Shown piece after piece: positions 50,976-60,033 of a stretch of DNA of 64,000 nucleotides. The notes below the pieces were generated by a model. That model had not been told where the DNA came from. It ran no database searches and saw only the letters and a list, made by a program, of their open reading frames with translations. The stretch's first letter is position 1. The number at the start of each line of letters is the position of its first letter. Position numbers and translations under genes: made by a program. This DNA comes from Pseudobdellovibrionaceae bacterium (GTDB lineage Bacteria > Bdellovibrionota > UBA1018 > UBA6935): positions 24,668 to 88,667 of the forward strand of contig PBMP01000006.1 of assembly GCA_002722705.1 (NCBI GenBank), in the 5' to 3' direction.

Positions 50976-52439
50976 ATGTGTGGAGTGGTTGGATTAATTG
51001 GAACGTCGCAGGCAGCTCAAGAGTCATTTTTGAGTTTAACAACTTTGCAGCATCGGGGACAAGATGCTGCGGGTATTTTAACTTATGATGATTCGGGATT
51101 TCATCGAGTAAAAAATTTGGGTTTAGTGGATTCCGTTTTTTCTCGAGAAAATATGTCGGAACTCACGGGATCGGTTGCATTAGGACACGTTCGCTATGGT
51201 ACCGCAGGCACGGGTGGACTCATTGAAGTTCAGCCTTTTTTGATGAGTTATCCTTATGGATTAGGAATGGTTCATAATGGCAATCTTTTAAATGCCAAAG
51301 AGCTTGCAAAGGAGCTTCGGCTTAAAGAAAAGCGACATCTTTTAACCGCGTCCGATACTGAAGTTTTACTTAATCTTTTTGCACAAGGTTTAGTGTCTGA
51401 CTCTGAGACCTTAGAGTTTAGTCAGATTTGTCAGTCTGTGGAACGACTGTTTAAAAAGTGCCAAGGCAGTTATAGTGTGGTTACGCTGATTGCTGATTAT
51501 GGACTTGTTGCCTTTAGAGACCCCATGGGAATTCGACCCTTGGTCTTAGGGAAAAAAGAAGTAGATGGAAAAACCGCCTACTTAGTGGCTTCAGAAGTGG
51601 TTGCTCTTTATTTGAATGACTATGAATGGGTAAGAGATGTAGAACCTGGAGAGGTTTTGTGGATTCAGCCCAGTGGTAAAGTTGAGAGCCGAATTTTAGA
51701 AACTCAGCCACAAAAACCCTGTATGTTTGAATGGATTTATTTTGCTTCTCCCGAATCGATTCTAGATTCTGTACCTGTTTATGGAACAAGAATTGAATTA
51801 GGCAAAGCACTTGGAAAAAGAGTAAAAGAAAAACTAAAATCGCTTGGTTTTCAACCAGACTTGATTGTTCCTGTTCCTGAAACTTCACGAATTGCCGCTA
51901 TTTCGATGGCCGAGGAAATGAAACTTCCTTATCGAGAGCTTTTAATTAAAAATAGATATATTAAGAGAACATTTATTTTAGATTCTCAAGAAAAAAGAAA
52001 AAGTGCAGTTCGTTTAAAACTTTCTCCAGTCAAATCTGAGTTACGTGGAAAAAATGTTATTCTTGTGGACGATTCAATTGTTCGAGGAACCACTTCACAG
52101 AAATTGGTTGAATTAGTCAAAGAAGCGGGAGCAAATCAAGTTTACTTTGTTTCTACTTGTCCTCCAATTCGTTATCCTTGTTTTTATGGCATTGATTTTC
52201 CAAATCAAAAGGAACTTTTAGCTTATCAAAAAGATGATGAACAAATTAAAGAAGCCATGGGAGCGGATGCGGTTATTTATCAAGATTTAGAAGGATTGGT
52301 GAAGTCTATTCAAAGCGCTTCTCTTGGAGATAAGAAAATCGATCCTTGTTTAGCTTGTTTGACTGGGAATTATCCTACCGGTAATCCTGACTTTAAAAAA
52401 ATGACCCAACTCAGAGATCAAGATCGGAGAAGTTCATGA
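50976..52439 (+). CDS. purF: Amidophosphoribosyltransferase
   Basis: First committed step of purine synthesis: PRPP and glutamine to phosphoribosylamine. 487 residues. Cys2 (MCGVVG) is directly the nucleophile, with no propeptide of the B. subtilis type. It has LQHRGQDAAGI and NGNL in the glutaminase domain, the PRPP loop VILVDDSIVRGTTSQ, and Cys at the positions that hold the 4Fe-4S cluster in Bacillus-type enzymes (CMFEWIYFASPES, PCFYGID, CLACLTGNYPTG). The ribosome-binding site is weak. It opens the pur operon; the stop overlaps purC by ATGA. Confidence 0.97.
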   Translation: MCGVVGLIGTSQAAQESFLSLTTLQHRGQDAAGILTYDDSGFHRVKNLGLVDSVFSRENMSELTGSVALGHVRYGTAGTGGLIEVQPFLMSYPYGLGMVHNGNLLNAKELAKELRLKEKRHLLTASDTEVLLNLFAQGLVSDSETLEFSQICQSVERLFKKCQGSYSVVTLIADYGLVAFRDPMGIRPLVLGKKEVDGKTAYLVASEVVALYLNDYEWVRDVEPGEVLWIQPSGKVESRILETQPQKPCMFEWIYFASPESILDSVPVYGTRIELGKALGKRVKEKLKSLGFQPDLIVPVPETSRIAAISMAEEMKLPYRELLIKNRYIKRTFILDSQEKRKSAVRLKLSPVKSELRGKNVILVDDSIVRGTTSQKLVELVKEAGANQVYFVSTCPPIRYPCFYGIDFPNQKELLAYQKDDEQIKEAMGADAVIYQDLEGLVKSIQSASLGDKKIDPCLACLTGNYPTGNPDFKKMTQLRDQDRRSS

Positions 52440-53611
52440 ATCCTTTATATCAGGGATCAGTGAAGCGAGTGTACGGTCCAGCTCGGGTGAATGAGCAACC
52501 TGCGTTTGTATTTGAATTTAGCGATCGTTATTCGATTTTTGATTGGGGACAGATGCCTGATTCAATTTCAGGAAAAGGACGTGCGTTGAGCGAGATTGGC
52601 GCTTTACTATTTGAAGAACTCGGAGAGGCTTCAGCATGGCAAGCTTATTTTAAGTCGCCTCAAGCCCTATCATTAAGAAAAGGGGCATCTCTTTTTTCAG
52701 GAGAATTTTCTCGAAAAGTAAATGAGTGGGGCGAGTGTCTTCAGTCGAGTGGATGTCGACATCATTTTTTAGGGAGAGTAAAAGAAGTTCCTCAAACTGA
52801 AAATGAGTCTTTGTTGGTCGTTGATGAAGAAACTGGGTGTATTGCGGTTCAACCGATTCAAGTCATGAGTCCAGAGATCGTGTCAGTAGCAGATCGACAG
52901 TTTGTGAATTACGCTCATTCTTTGAAATCGACTTCGACTCGTCTTATTCCTTTAGAGGTAATTTTTAGGTATGGACTCACTGATGGAAGTTCTTTTTTAG
53001 AGTCCGCTCAAACTTCTGGATATACTGATTCGATTGTGTTTTCTTCTCAGTCCAATCTGAGTGGTCCTTGGGATTTTCCAGTGATTGAAATGACAACAAA
53101 GTTAGAAACCATTGATCGAAAGCTCTTGCTCGGAGAGGCGATGCAGATTTCTGGATTAACTGGGGAACAAATGAATGCGCTAGTGATTCAAACAGCGTGG
53201 ATTTCTTCTTGGTTAAAGTGGAGATTTGCTCAAAAAGGAATTGAATTAATTGATGGGAAATTAGAGTGGGCGATTCAAGAAAACGGAGAATTGATGCTCG
53301 TTGATTCGATTGGTCCAGATGAGCTTAGATTAGTTAAAAATGGAAAAGGTCTCTCCAAACAGTTCTTAAGGAACTATTATTTACAGAGTTCTTGGTATCA
53401 AGAATTAAGTGCACTGAAAAAAAAATATCCTCATGATCGAATGCGATGGAAAAAAGAAACTCAGTCTCAACCATCCTCCTTACCAAAAGATTGGAAGGAC
53501 GTTGCAGAACGAATGTATCAATTTCTAAAAACAGAATTAAAAGGAGAATCAGGAGAATCTTTTTCGACCTTGAATCTTTCTTTTGAAGCATTGAGATCGG
53601 AGAAAAAATGA
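52436..53611 (+). CDS. purC: SAICAR synthetase, long divergent form
   Basis: Phosphoribosylaminoimidazole-succinocarboxamide synthase, adding Asp to CAIR. 391 residues against ~240-300 in most bacteria. It has GSVKRVYGP (canonical GKVRDxY), FSDRYSIFDWGQMPDSISGKG (canonical DRISAFD and I.GKG), RLIPLEVIFRYGLTDGSSFL (canonical IPlEvVVRN and SG S), and DSIGPDELR (canonical DE.SPDs.R). Insertions between core elements and a ~65-residue C-terminal tail explain the length. It is joined to purF and purD by 4-base overlaps. No other purC candidate is visible here. The activity is inferred from motifs plus operon position. Confidence 0.88.
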   Translation: MNPLYQGSVKRVYGPARVNEQPAFVFEFSDRYSIFDWGQMPDSISGKGRALSEIGALLFEELGEASAWQAYFKSPQALSLRKGASLFSGEFSRKVNEWGECLQSSGCRHHFLGRVKEVPQTENESLLVVDEETGCIAVQPIQVMSPEIVSVADRQFVNYAHSLKSTSTRLIPLEVIFRYGLTDGSSFLESAQTSGYTDSIVFSSQSNLSGPWDFPVIEMTTKLETIDRKLLLGEAMQISGLTGEQMNALVIQTAWISSWLKWRFAQKGIELIDGKLEWAIQENGELMLVDSIGPDELRLVKNGKGLSKQFLRNYYLQSSWYQELSALKKKYPHDRMRWKKETQSQPSSLPKDWKDVAERMYQFLKTELKGESGESFSTLNLSFEALRSEKK

Positions 53612-54897
53612 AAGTTTTAGTGGTCGGCTCAGGAGGAAGAGAGCACGCAATTGCTTGGAAAATCGCTCAATCGACGGAAGTTTCTCATCTGATTGCTGCT
53701 CCTGGAAGTGAAGCATGGAGTTCAAAAATTCCTTTTGAGTGTTGGGATTGTGATTTGACAAATGTTTCAGGATTAGAGGCTCTTGCATTAAAAGCAAAAA
53801 AAGAAAATGTAGAACTAGTCGTTGTAGGTCCAGATGATCCTTTATCTCTGGGGATTGTTGATATTTTTGAATATAGAGGGATTCCTACGTTTGGTCCGAG
53901 AAAAGAAGCAGCTCTTTTAGAATCAAGCAAAGCCTTTGCAAAAGAAGTGATGGAGTCTGCGAGAGTCCCTACCGCTTCTTATGTTCAATTTAATGAGGTT
54001 TCTCAGGCAAAACAGTGGTTAATAGAGGCTGATTGGAGAAAATCGTGGGTGTTAAAAGCCGATGGTCTTGCACTGGGAAAAGGGGTTCGTGTTTGTGAAT
54101 CTCTTGAAGAGGCAATGGAATCGATTGATTCTCTTTTTGAGATTCATGGAAAAATTTTAATTGAAGAAAAACTTTACGGAGAAGAAATATCCTTACTTGG
54201 TGTTTGTGATGGAAATACCGTTTGTTTTTTTCCTCCGGCACGAGATTATAAGCCAGTTTTTAACGAACAAAAAGGACCCAATACAGGAGGAATGGGTGTT
54301 TTTGCTCCGATTACTGAACTCAATAACGAATCTTTTTTTAATCAAATGAAAAAAGAAGTTTTTTTACCCGTCTTATCTGAGATGAAAAAAAGGGGAGTAC
54401 CCTATCGAGGGGTTCTTTATGCTGGGTTGATGAGGGATCCAAAGACAGGAGACTATGGAGTTCTTGAATTCAATGCACGTTTTGGGGACCCTGAGACACA
54501 AGTTCTTTTATCTCTCATGACCGATGACCTTATTCCTTATTTAAAAGCAGCTATTAATGAAACGCTGGATTCATATCCTTTACAGATTCCTACGCAGTCT
54601 GGGTATGCAGTGATTGTGATGGGAGCGTCTCCTGGATATCCTGGGGATTCAAAAAAAGGTCTGACTGTTTCATGGGATCCTTCTGTTGCGCTTTTGGGGA
54701 GTTTAGATGCCGAGTGCTTTGCTTCAGGCATTTCAAAAAAAGAAGAACAGTGGGTGACTTCGGGGGGAAGAGTTTTAGGAGGAGTAGGGGTTGATGAGTC
54801 TTTGAGTGAAGCGAAGATTAAAGCAGAATCTCACTTAAAAGCTTATGGTTTTGAAGAAATGCATTATCGTACTGATATTGCGAAAGAGTCTTTATGA
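53608..54897 (+). CDS. purD: Phosphoribosylamine-glycine ligase
   Basis: Makes GAR from phosphoribosylamine, glycine and ATP. 429 residues. ATP-grasp enzyme with MKVLVVGSGGREHAIAWK at the start, KADGLALGKGV in the ATP-grasp domain, KGPNTGGMGVFAP and EFNARFGDPETQ near the active site. The start overlaps purC (ATGA) and the stop overlaps purN (ATGA), so it is embedded in the operon with no spacer. Confidence 0.97.
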   Translation: MKVLVVGSGGREHAIAWKIAQSTEVSHLIAAPGSEAWSSKIPFECWDCDLTNVSGLEALALKAKKENVELVVVGPDDPLSLGIVDIFEYRGIPTFGPRKEAALLESSKAFAKEVMESARVPTASYVQFNEVSQAKQWLIEADWRKSWVLKADGLALGKGVRVCESLEEAMESIDSLFEIHGKILIEEKLYGEEISLLGVCDGNTVCFFPPARDYKPVFNEQKGPNTGGMGVFAPITELNNESFFNQMKKEVFLPVLSEMKKRGVPYRGVLYAGLMRDPKTGDYGVLEFNARFGDPETQVLLSLMTDDLIPYLKAAINETLDSYPLQIPTQSGYAVIVMGASPGYPGDSKKGLTVSWDPSVALLGSLDAECFASGISKKEEQWVTSGGRVLGGVGVDESLSEAKIKAESHLKAYGFEEMHYRTDIAKESL

Positions 54898-55538
54898 AAA
54901 AGATTGCAATTTTTGCTTCAGGTCGAGGAAGTAATTTCGATGCGATTGCTGAAGCCATTGAAGATGGACGTTTGATTGCTCAGATTTATTGTGTGATTTC
55001 AGATCAAAAAAATGCCCCTGTTTTAGAAAAAGCAAAAAAACGTGGAATTAAAACGGCATGGGTTCCCTTTCCTCTGGAAGGAGCTTTAGCTGACAAAAGA
55101 AAAACTCATGCTGATCTTTTGATTCGTCAATTAAAAGATCAAAAAATTGATTGGATAGTTTTAGCGGGATGGATGAGAATTTTACACGATGACTTTATTA
55201 CTGAATTTATGAAGAATGGGATTCCTCATATTGTGAATATCCACCCTTCTTTGTTGCCGGCTTTTCCAGGAAAAAAGAGTTATGAGCAAGCTTTTGATTA
55301 TGGATGTTCTGTAACAGGAGTGACGGTTCATTTGGTGACTCCTCAAATGGACGACGGTCCGATTTGTGCACAAGAAAGTTTTAGAATTGAAGATAAGGAT
55401 TCATTGGAACAAGTAGAGTCAAAAGGCTTGAGGATTGAGCATCAGCTTTATCCCAAAGTTTTGGCGTGGTTATTTAGTGAGCAGTGGAAAGTGATTTCTA
55501 AAGGAAATCAAGGGAGAGTGTGTGTTCGTTCGAGTTGA
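54894..55538 (+). CDS. purN: Phosphoribosylglycinamide formyltransferase
   Basis: Transfers a formyl group from 10-formyl-tetrahydrofolate to GAR. 214 residues. It has IFASGRGSNFDAI (N-terminal phosphate-binding), VLAGWMRIL, and NIHPSLLPAFPGKKSYEQAFDYG with the catalytic Asn and His; the later DDGPI gives the catalytic Asp. Overlaps purD by four bases; the 3' end overlaps purL by 17 bases. Confidence 0.96.
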   Translation: MKKIAIFASGRGSNFDAIAEAIEDGRLIAQIYCVISDQKNAPVLEKAKKRGIKTAWVPFPLEGALADKRKTHADLLIRQLKDQKIDWIVLAGWMRILHDDFITEFMKNGIPHIVNIHPSLLPAFPGKKSYEQAFDYGCSVTGVTVHLVTPQMDDGPICAQESFRIEDKDSLEQVESKGLRIEHQLYPKVLAWLFSEQWKVISKGNQGRVCVRSS

Positions 55539-58500
55539 AGTTGCAGTAAAACCAGATTTTGCCGATGCAGGGGCGGATCGACTCATAGAAAAACTAAAAG
55601 TCAGTCATCCGATGATTCATAGAAAATTACGTTGGGCAAGATTGCTCCCTGTTCATTGGTTGGGAACAAAGGCTTCTCGATCCGACTTGATTCAAGCGAT
55701 TAACGAAATTTATCGAGACCCAGTCTTAAACTGGTTATTTACAGGAGGATTGATTCCATCTGCTGCAGATAAAGCCGGAAGTTTAAATGACCTTTTACAC
55801 GCAGCTCCTTTTCGTCCCGGTAATTTTTACGTGATTGAAAAACGGTTTCGTCCAGGAGTCACGGACAATGTAGCTCGAACTTCAAAAGAAGCTCTTTCGC
55901 TTTTATTGGGAGATGGGCATGAAATTCAAACGGCAAGTGGAGAAATGTTTATTCTTGAAGGAAGTGACTTGGAGCTTTCAGATATTGAAACAATTGCAGA
56001 AGAGTCTTTTTGCAATGGATTGATTGAATCTTGGACAATTTCTAATGCAGAAGAAATAGAAAAAAGTGGTCGATTTGCAAGTGATCGAATTGAACGAGAA
56101 TTTCCTACAGTAAAACTTAAAGGGAAAATGCAGGTTGAGGAATTTGCACTTGAAGATTTGGGCGATGCTGATTTAGAGAAATTAAGCCAAGAGAGAATGT
56201 GGGCACTTTCTTTAAATGAGATGAAAACGATTCAAAACTTTTTTTTAAGTCCGAAAGAAAAGTCTCGTCGTTCTGAATATGGACTCGGTAAAATGACCGA
56301 TGTCGAAATGGAGGTTTTAGCGCAAACCTGGTCAGAGCATTGTAAACACAAAATTTTTGCAGCTTCGGTGTCTTATTCAGATCATTCCGATCAGAAAGTC
56401 GATATTATTCCAAGTGAGATTAAAGAAGGATTATTTAAGAGTACGATTTATGGAACAACTCGATTATTACCTAGAGATTGGCTGCTGTCTGTTTTTTCTG
56501 ACAATGCTGGAATCGTAGCTTTTGACGAAAATTCTGCGTTTTGTATTAAGGTTGAAACTCACAATAGCCCTTCAGCTCTGGATCCTTATGGGGGTGCATT
56601 GACTGGAATTGTCGGAGTAAACCGAGATATTTTGGGGTGCGGCTTAGGTGCACGACCGTTATTTAATACAGATGTTTTTTGTGTTGGGTACCCCGACTCT
56701 ACAGCAACTCTTCCAGATGGACTGTTGCATCCAAGAAGAATTTTAGAAGGAGTGAGACAAGGGGTTGAGGATGGTGGAAATCAAAGTGGGATTCCAACTG
56801 TAAATGGGGCGTTGGTTTTTGATGATCGATACCGAGGGAAACCTTTAGTTTACTGTGGAACAGGGGGTTGGTTGCCGCGAGAAATAGGAGGTCGACTGAC
56901 TCACGAAAAAAATATTCTTTCAGGTGATTTGATCTGCATGGTTGGAGGTCGAATTGGAAAAGATGGAATTCATGGAGCGACGTTTTCGTCTCTGGCATTA
57001 GAGAAGGGAGCTCCAGCAACTGTAGTACAAATTGGTGATCCAATGACACAAAAAAGGATGACTGATTTTTTAATGGAAGCAAGAGATCTCGGACTTTATC
57101 GAGCTTTAACTGATAATGGGGCGGGAGGACTGTCTTCGTCGGTTGGTGAGATGGCACTTCTAAGCGGAGGGGCTCGTTTAGATGTGAGTTTGGCAAAAAC
57201 GAAATACCCAGGTTTAAAACCTTATGAACTTGTCATTAGTGAATCTCAAGAAAGAATGACGTTAGCGGTTCCTACAGAGTATCGCGATGCTTTGACAGAG
57301 TTAGCGAAGCGCCGTGGTGTAGAAATGAGTTTTTTAGGGGAGTTTAACGATAGTGGAAATTTTGATCTTTTTTATGGAGAAAGACTTTTAGGGTCCCTTC
57401 CACTCTCTTTTTTACATGACGGATGTCCACGAATGCATCTAGAGGCAACTTGGTCCAAAAAAATTGCAGAGGTGGGAAAAATTCAAACCTCGTTTGTGAG
57501 AGAAGGAAAAGAAAATCTTTTAGGTTTACTTTCCCGTCCAAATGTCGCTTCAAAAGAGTGGTTGATTAGACAGTATGATCATGAAGTTCAAGCCACTTCA
57601 GTCATTAAACCGCTTCATTCGACTTCTGTAGGGACTTCAAAAGAAAAAAGTGGTCCAAATGATGGAGGAGTCATTCGTCCCGATTCCAAGAGTTTAAGTG
57701 GGATTGCTATTGGGTGTGGAATTAACTCCAAGCTTTCAGATATTGATCCTTATTTAATGGGATTGTCAGTGGTGGATGAGGCGGTCAGAAACGTTGTAAG
57801 TGTAGGAGTCGAGTATGGAAATTTGGACTCTGTTTTAGCTCTTTGTGATAATTTTTGTTGGCCAGATCCGACTGAAGATACCGAACAAATGGGGGCTTTG
57901 GTTAGAGCTTGTTATGGAATGAAAGAGGCTGCACTTGCGCTTCAAACTCCTTTTGTTTCTGGAAAAGATTCCATGAAAAACAACTTTAAAGGAATGGATC
58001 AAGGAAAGCCGGTTGAGATAGCAGTTCCTCCGACTCTTTTAATTACCGCAGTAGGAAGAGTCAAAAATATTTCGGAATGCAGGACGTCGGATTTTAAACA
58101 AGCAGGAGATCGAATTTATTTGTTTGGTCCTGGAGCTTTTGGACTGTTGGGATCAGAGTTTCATTTTTGGAAAGCAGAGCTACTTAAAAAACGAGGAGCA
58201 TCTGTAGATCAAGTGGTATTACCAATGACTTGGGAGGCGCATAACTCTCATCAGGCAGGATGGCCCGATTGGGAAATTGCTAGAAAAGTCTACACGTGGT
58301 TATCGGGTGAAACGGGAGAAAAAGGAAAGCACTTAAAGTCAGTTCACGATATTTCTGAAGGAGGGCTTTTGACGGCTGTTTCAGAATCTCTTTTTGCTCG
58401 TGGTTTTGGTGCGGATATTGAAATTCCTGAGGATGAGGATCCATGGGTCTTTAGTTTTGGAGAGGGTTTTCATAGTTTCATTGTATCTATTGGGAAGGGT

Positions 58501-58674
58501 GAAACAAAAGAGGTGGAAGAGGAGTGGGAAGCGTTAGAAATTCCATTTTTGAAATTAGGAGAAGTGAATGAATCGTCTCAGTTGTTTGTAAAGTGGAATG
58601 GTGATGAGGATACCGGGAGTTTTTCAGTAATGACCTCAGATTTAAATAAAGCTTGGAAAGGGGCGTTTGCATGA
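55522..58674 (+). CDS. purL: FGAM synthase, PurS-like region fused to PurL
   Basis: 1050 residues from a GTG inside purN, preceded by GGGAGAG. Makes FGAM from FGAR and ammonia supplied by PurQ. Residues ~1-185 contain PurS-like elements (RVEVAVKPDFADAGADRLIEKL and FYVIEKRFRPGVTDNVA). The catalytic PurL part follows: GLGKMTDVEMEVLAQTWSEHCKHKIFAA, KVETHNSPSALDPYGGALTGIVGVNRDI (this subtype has HNSPS where short PurL has HNHPS), DNGAGGLSSSVGEM and FVSGKDSMKN. There is no C-terminal glutaminase; purQ is separate and overlaps the stop (ATGA). This fused S-L form with separate Q occurs in several delta-proteobacteria. Confidence 0.95.
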   Translation: MFVRVEVAVKPDFADAGADRLIEKLKVSHPMIHRKLRWARLLPVHWLGTKASRSDLIQAINEIYRDPVLNWLFTGGLIPSAADKAGSLNDLLHAAPFRPGNFYVIEKRFRPGVTDNVARTSKEALSLLLGDGHEIQTASGEMFILEGSDLELSDIETIAEESFCNGLIESWTISNAEEIEKSGRFASDRIEREFPTVKLKGKMQVEEFALEDLGDADLEKLSQERMWALSLNEMKTIQNFFLSPKEKSRRSEYGLGKMTDVEMEVLAQTWSEHCKHKIFAASVSYSDHSDQKVDIIPSEIKEGLFKSTIYGTTRLLPRDWLLSVFSDNAGIVAFDENSAFCIKVETHNSPSALDPYGGALTGIVGVNRDILGCGLGARPLFNTDVFCVGYPDSTATLPDGLLHPRRILEGVRQGVEDGGNQSGIPTVNGALVFDDRYRGKPLVYCGTGGWLPREIGGRLTHEKNILSGDLICMVGGRIGKDGIHGATFSSLALEKGAPATVVQIGDPMTQKRMTDFLMEARDLGLYRALTDNGAGGLSSSVGEMALLSGGARLDVSLAKTKYPGLKPYELVISESQERMTLAVPTEYRDALTELAKRRGVEMSFLGEFNDSGNFDLFYGERLLGSLPLSFLHDGCPRMHLEATWSKKIAEVGKIQTSFVREGKENLLGLLSRPNVASKEWLIRQYDHEVQATSVIKPLHSTSVGTSKEKSGPNDGGVIRPDSKSLSGIAIGCGINSKLSDIDPYLMGLSVVDEAVRNVVSVGVEYGNLDSVLALCDNFCWPDPTEDTEQMGALVRACYGMKEAALALQTPFVSGKDSMKNNFKGMDQGKPVEIAVPPTLLITAVGRVKNISECRTSDFKQAGDRIYLFGPGAFGLLGSEFHFWKAELLKKRGASVDQVVLPMTWEAHNSHQAGWPDWEIARKVYTWLSGETGEKGKHLKSVHDISEGGLLTAVSESLFARGFGADIEIPEDEDPWVFSFGEGFHSFIVSIGKGETKEVEEEWEALEIPFLKLGEVNESSQLFVKWNGDEDTGSFSVMTSDLNKAWKGAFA

Positions 58675-59450
58675 GCGATTTTCAACCTCGTGTCCTTGTG
58701 CTTTCAGGAGATGGAATTAACTGTGAAAGGGAAACTGCAGAAGCTTTTGAGGCAGTTGGCTTTTCTGCAGAGATTCATCATCTGAATGATCTGATTTTAG
58801 ATCAGGTGAGTCTCGAAATGCTTTCTGATAAGTTTCAAGTCTTGGCGCTTCCTGGAGGGTTTTCTTTTGCAGATGATTTGGGTTCAGGCAAAATTTTGGC
58901 ATTAAAAATAAAGCATGGACTGGGATGGAATCTTTCTCTTTATGCTCAAAAAGGTGGTCTTGTTTTAGGAATTTGTAATGGTTTCCAGGCGCTCATTCGA
59001 CTCGGAGTTTTTGGGTATGATCTTTCTATTACTCGAAATGACTCTGGGGTATTTATGAATCGTTGGGTGAGAGTCAGTCCTGATGGCGACAAATGTGTAT
59101 GGTTAAAAGGGATGGGAGATATTGAACTTCCTATTCGTCATGGAGAAGGCAAAATAGTTTTTCAATCGATCAAAGAAAAAGAAACGCTCGATCGTTTACA
59201 TCGATTTGGCATGGACTGTCTTCGTTATGAAAATAATCCAAATGGAAGTGAGGCAAATCTTGCCGGACTTTGCGATATGTCTGGAAGAATTTTAGGAATG
59301 ATGCCTCATCCAGAAGCATTTGTGAGATGGAGTGCTCATCCAGAGTGGACGATTCAAAAAAATAGAGCTCTTGCACCTGGAGCTGGGCTTTCTATTTTTC
59401 AAAACGCCTTTCAGGAAGTAAAAAAACGACATCAAGAAAATGAGAATTGA
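58671..59450 (+). CDS. purQ: FGAM synthase glutaminase subunit
   Basis: 259 residues from the ATG at 58671 (overlapping the purL stop). The upstream in-frame start would run into purL. Class I glutamine amidotransferase: LALPGGFSFADDLGSGKI, catalytic Cys in LGICNGFQALIRLG, and the His/Glu pair in MMPHPEAFVRW. It supplies ammonia to PurL. It is the last gene of this pur block; a weak hairpin with T-run follows directly. Confidence 0.95.
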   Translation: MSDFQPRVLVLSGDGINCERETAEAFEAVGFSAEIHHLNDLILDQVSLEMLSDKFQVLALPGGFSFADDLGSGKILALKIKHGLGWNLSLYAQKGGLVLGICNGFQALIRLGVFGYDLSITRNDSGVFMNRWVRVSPDGDKCVWLKGMGDIELPIRHGEGKIVFQSIKEKETLDRLHRFGMDCLRYENNPNGSEANLAGLCDMSGRILGMMPHPEAFVRWSAHPEWTIQKNRALAPGAGLSIFQNAFQEVKKRHQENEN

Positions 59451-59474
59451 TCGTTTTTAACGACCTGTTTTTTT
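59451..59474 (+). terminator. Weak terminator after purQ
   Basis: TCGTT/AACGA stem (59451-59463) followed by CCTG and T7 (59468-59474). The 5-bp stem is short, so termination is probably incomplete. Confidence 0.4.
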
Positions 59475-59839
59475 GTTTTGGAAGGCTTTTTAGGCTTAAA
59501 AAGAGGAAAAAGAAGCGGTGCGTAAAAAATGGTTTTTTATCGTAAATTCTTAACAAAACGAAAAGAGGTCATTGGGTTTTGTTTTTTTTAACTAAAAAAA
59601 AATAAAAAAAACCTTTTTTTATAGTTAAATTTTTATTTTTTATTCTTGTTGTGTTTTTTTTAATAAAAATAAAAATCAAAAAAATTTTTTTGAAATTTTT
59701 AAATCAAAAATAAAAAAATCAAAAAAATTTAATAAAAATCAAAAAAACTTGATGGTTTAAAAAAACGTTGTGAAAATTAGTGTATTGAAATTGGTATGTG
59801 TAGTTTTTACCTTTAAACCACTCCATGGAGGTTAATCTC
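59475..59839. other. A/T-tract-rich region upstream of the histone-like gene
   Basis: 365 bases. From ~59570 to ~59760 it is almost pure A/T. There is an inverted repeat with TTTAACTA (59587-59594) and TAGTTAAA (59622-59629), each continuing into A/T runs (15 of 16 paired). There are at least three copies of AAAAATCAAAAAAA (around 59671, 59714 and 59734). The ribosome-binding site GGAGG of the next gene is at 59827-59831. It is likely curved DNA and possibly a UP-type promoter element. No coding frame is supported. Confidence 0.55.
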
Positions 59840-59965
59840 ATGGCTAAGAAAAAGCGTGCTGCTAAGAAAACAACAGCTAAAAAAGCAACTAAAAAAAGAA
59901 CAGCCAAAAAAAGAACGGCTAAGAAAAAAACTAAGAAAAAAGTAGCTAAGAAAAAGAAGAAGTAA
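59840..59965 (+). CDS. Lysine-rich histone H1-like peptide
   Basis: 41 residues from the ATG at 59840, with GGAGG eight bases upstream and a terminator after it. It is more than half Lys with only Ala, Thr, Arg and Val otherwise: MAKKKRAAKKTTAKKA then repeats of K/A/T. This resembles the C-terminal tail of histone H1, the Hc2/HU-tail KAAK repeats and short nucleoid-compacting proteins of several Gram-negatives. DNA binding by charge is a safe inference; a specific role is not. Preceded by a long A/T-tract region. Confidence 0.72.
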   Translation: MAKKKRAAKKTTAKKATKKRTAKKRTAKKKTKKKVAKKKKK

Positions 59966-59995
59966 TTTTTCTATCTACTTTGATAGTTATTTAAG

Positions 59996-60033
59996 CGCCC
60001 TCTTTCAGAAATGAATTGAGGGCGTTTTTTTTT
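59996..60033 (+). terminator. Strong terminator after the histone-like gene
   Basis: CGCCCTC (59996-60002) and GAGGGCG (60018-60024) form a 7-bp G/C-rich stem with a 15-base loop, followed by T9. The T-run overlaps the stop of the opposite-strand membrane gene at 60032. Confidence 0.9.

Noticed and set aside
51514..51888. 124-codon open frame antisense to purF
   Set aside because: Covers strongly conserved purF sequence; no start signal.
56699..57196. 165-codon open frame antisense to purL
   Set aside because: No ribosome-binding site, no homology and it lies wholly inside the conserved purL catalytic region; a shadow of the AT-rich coding strand.
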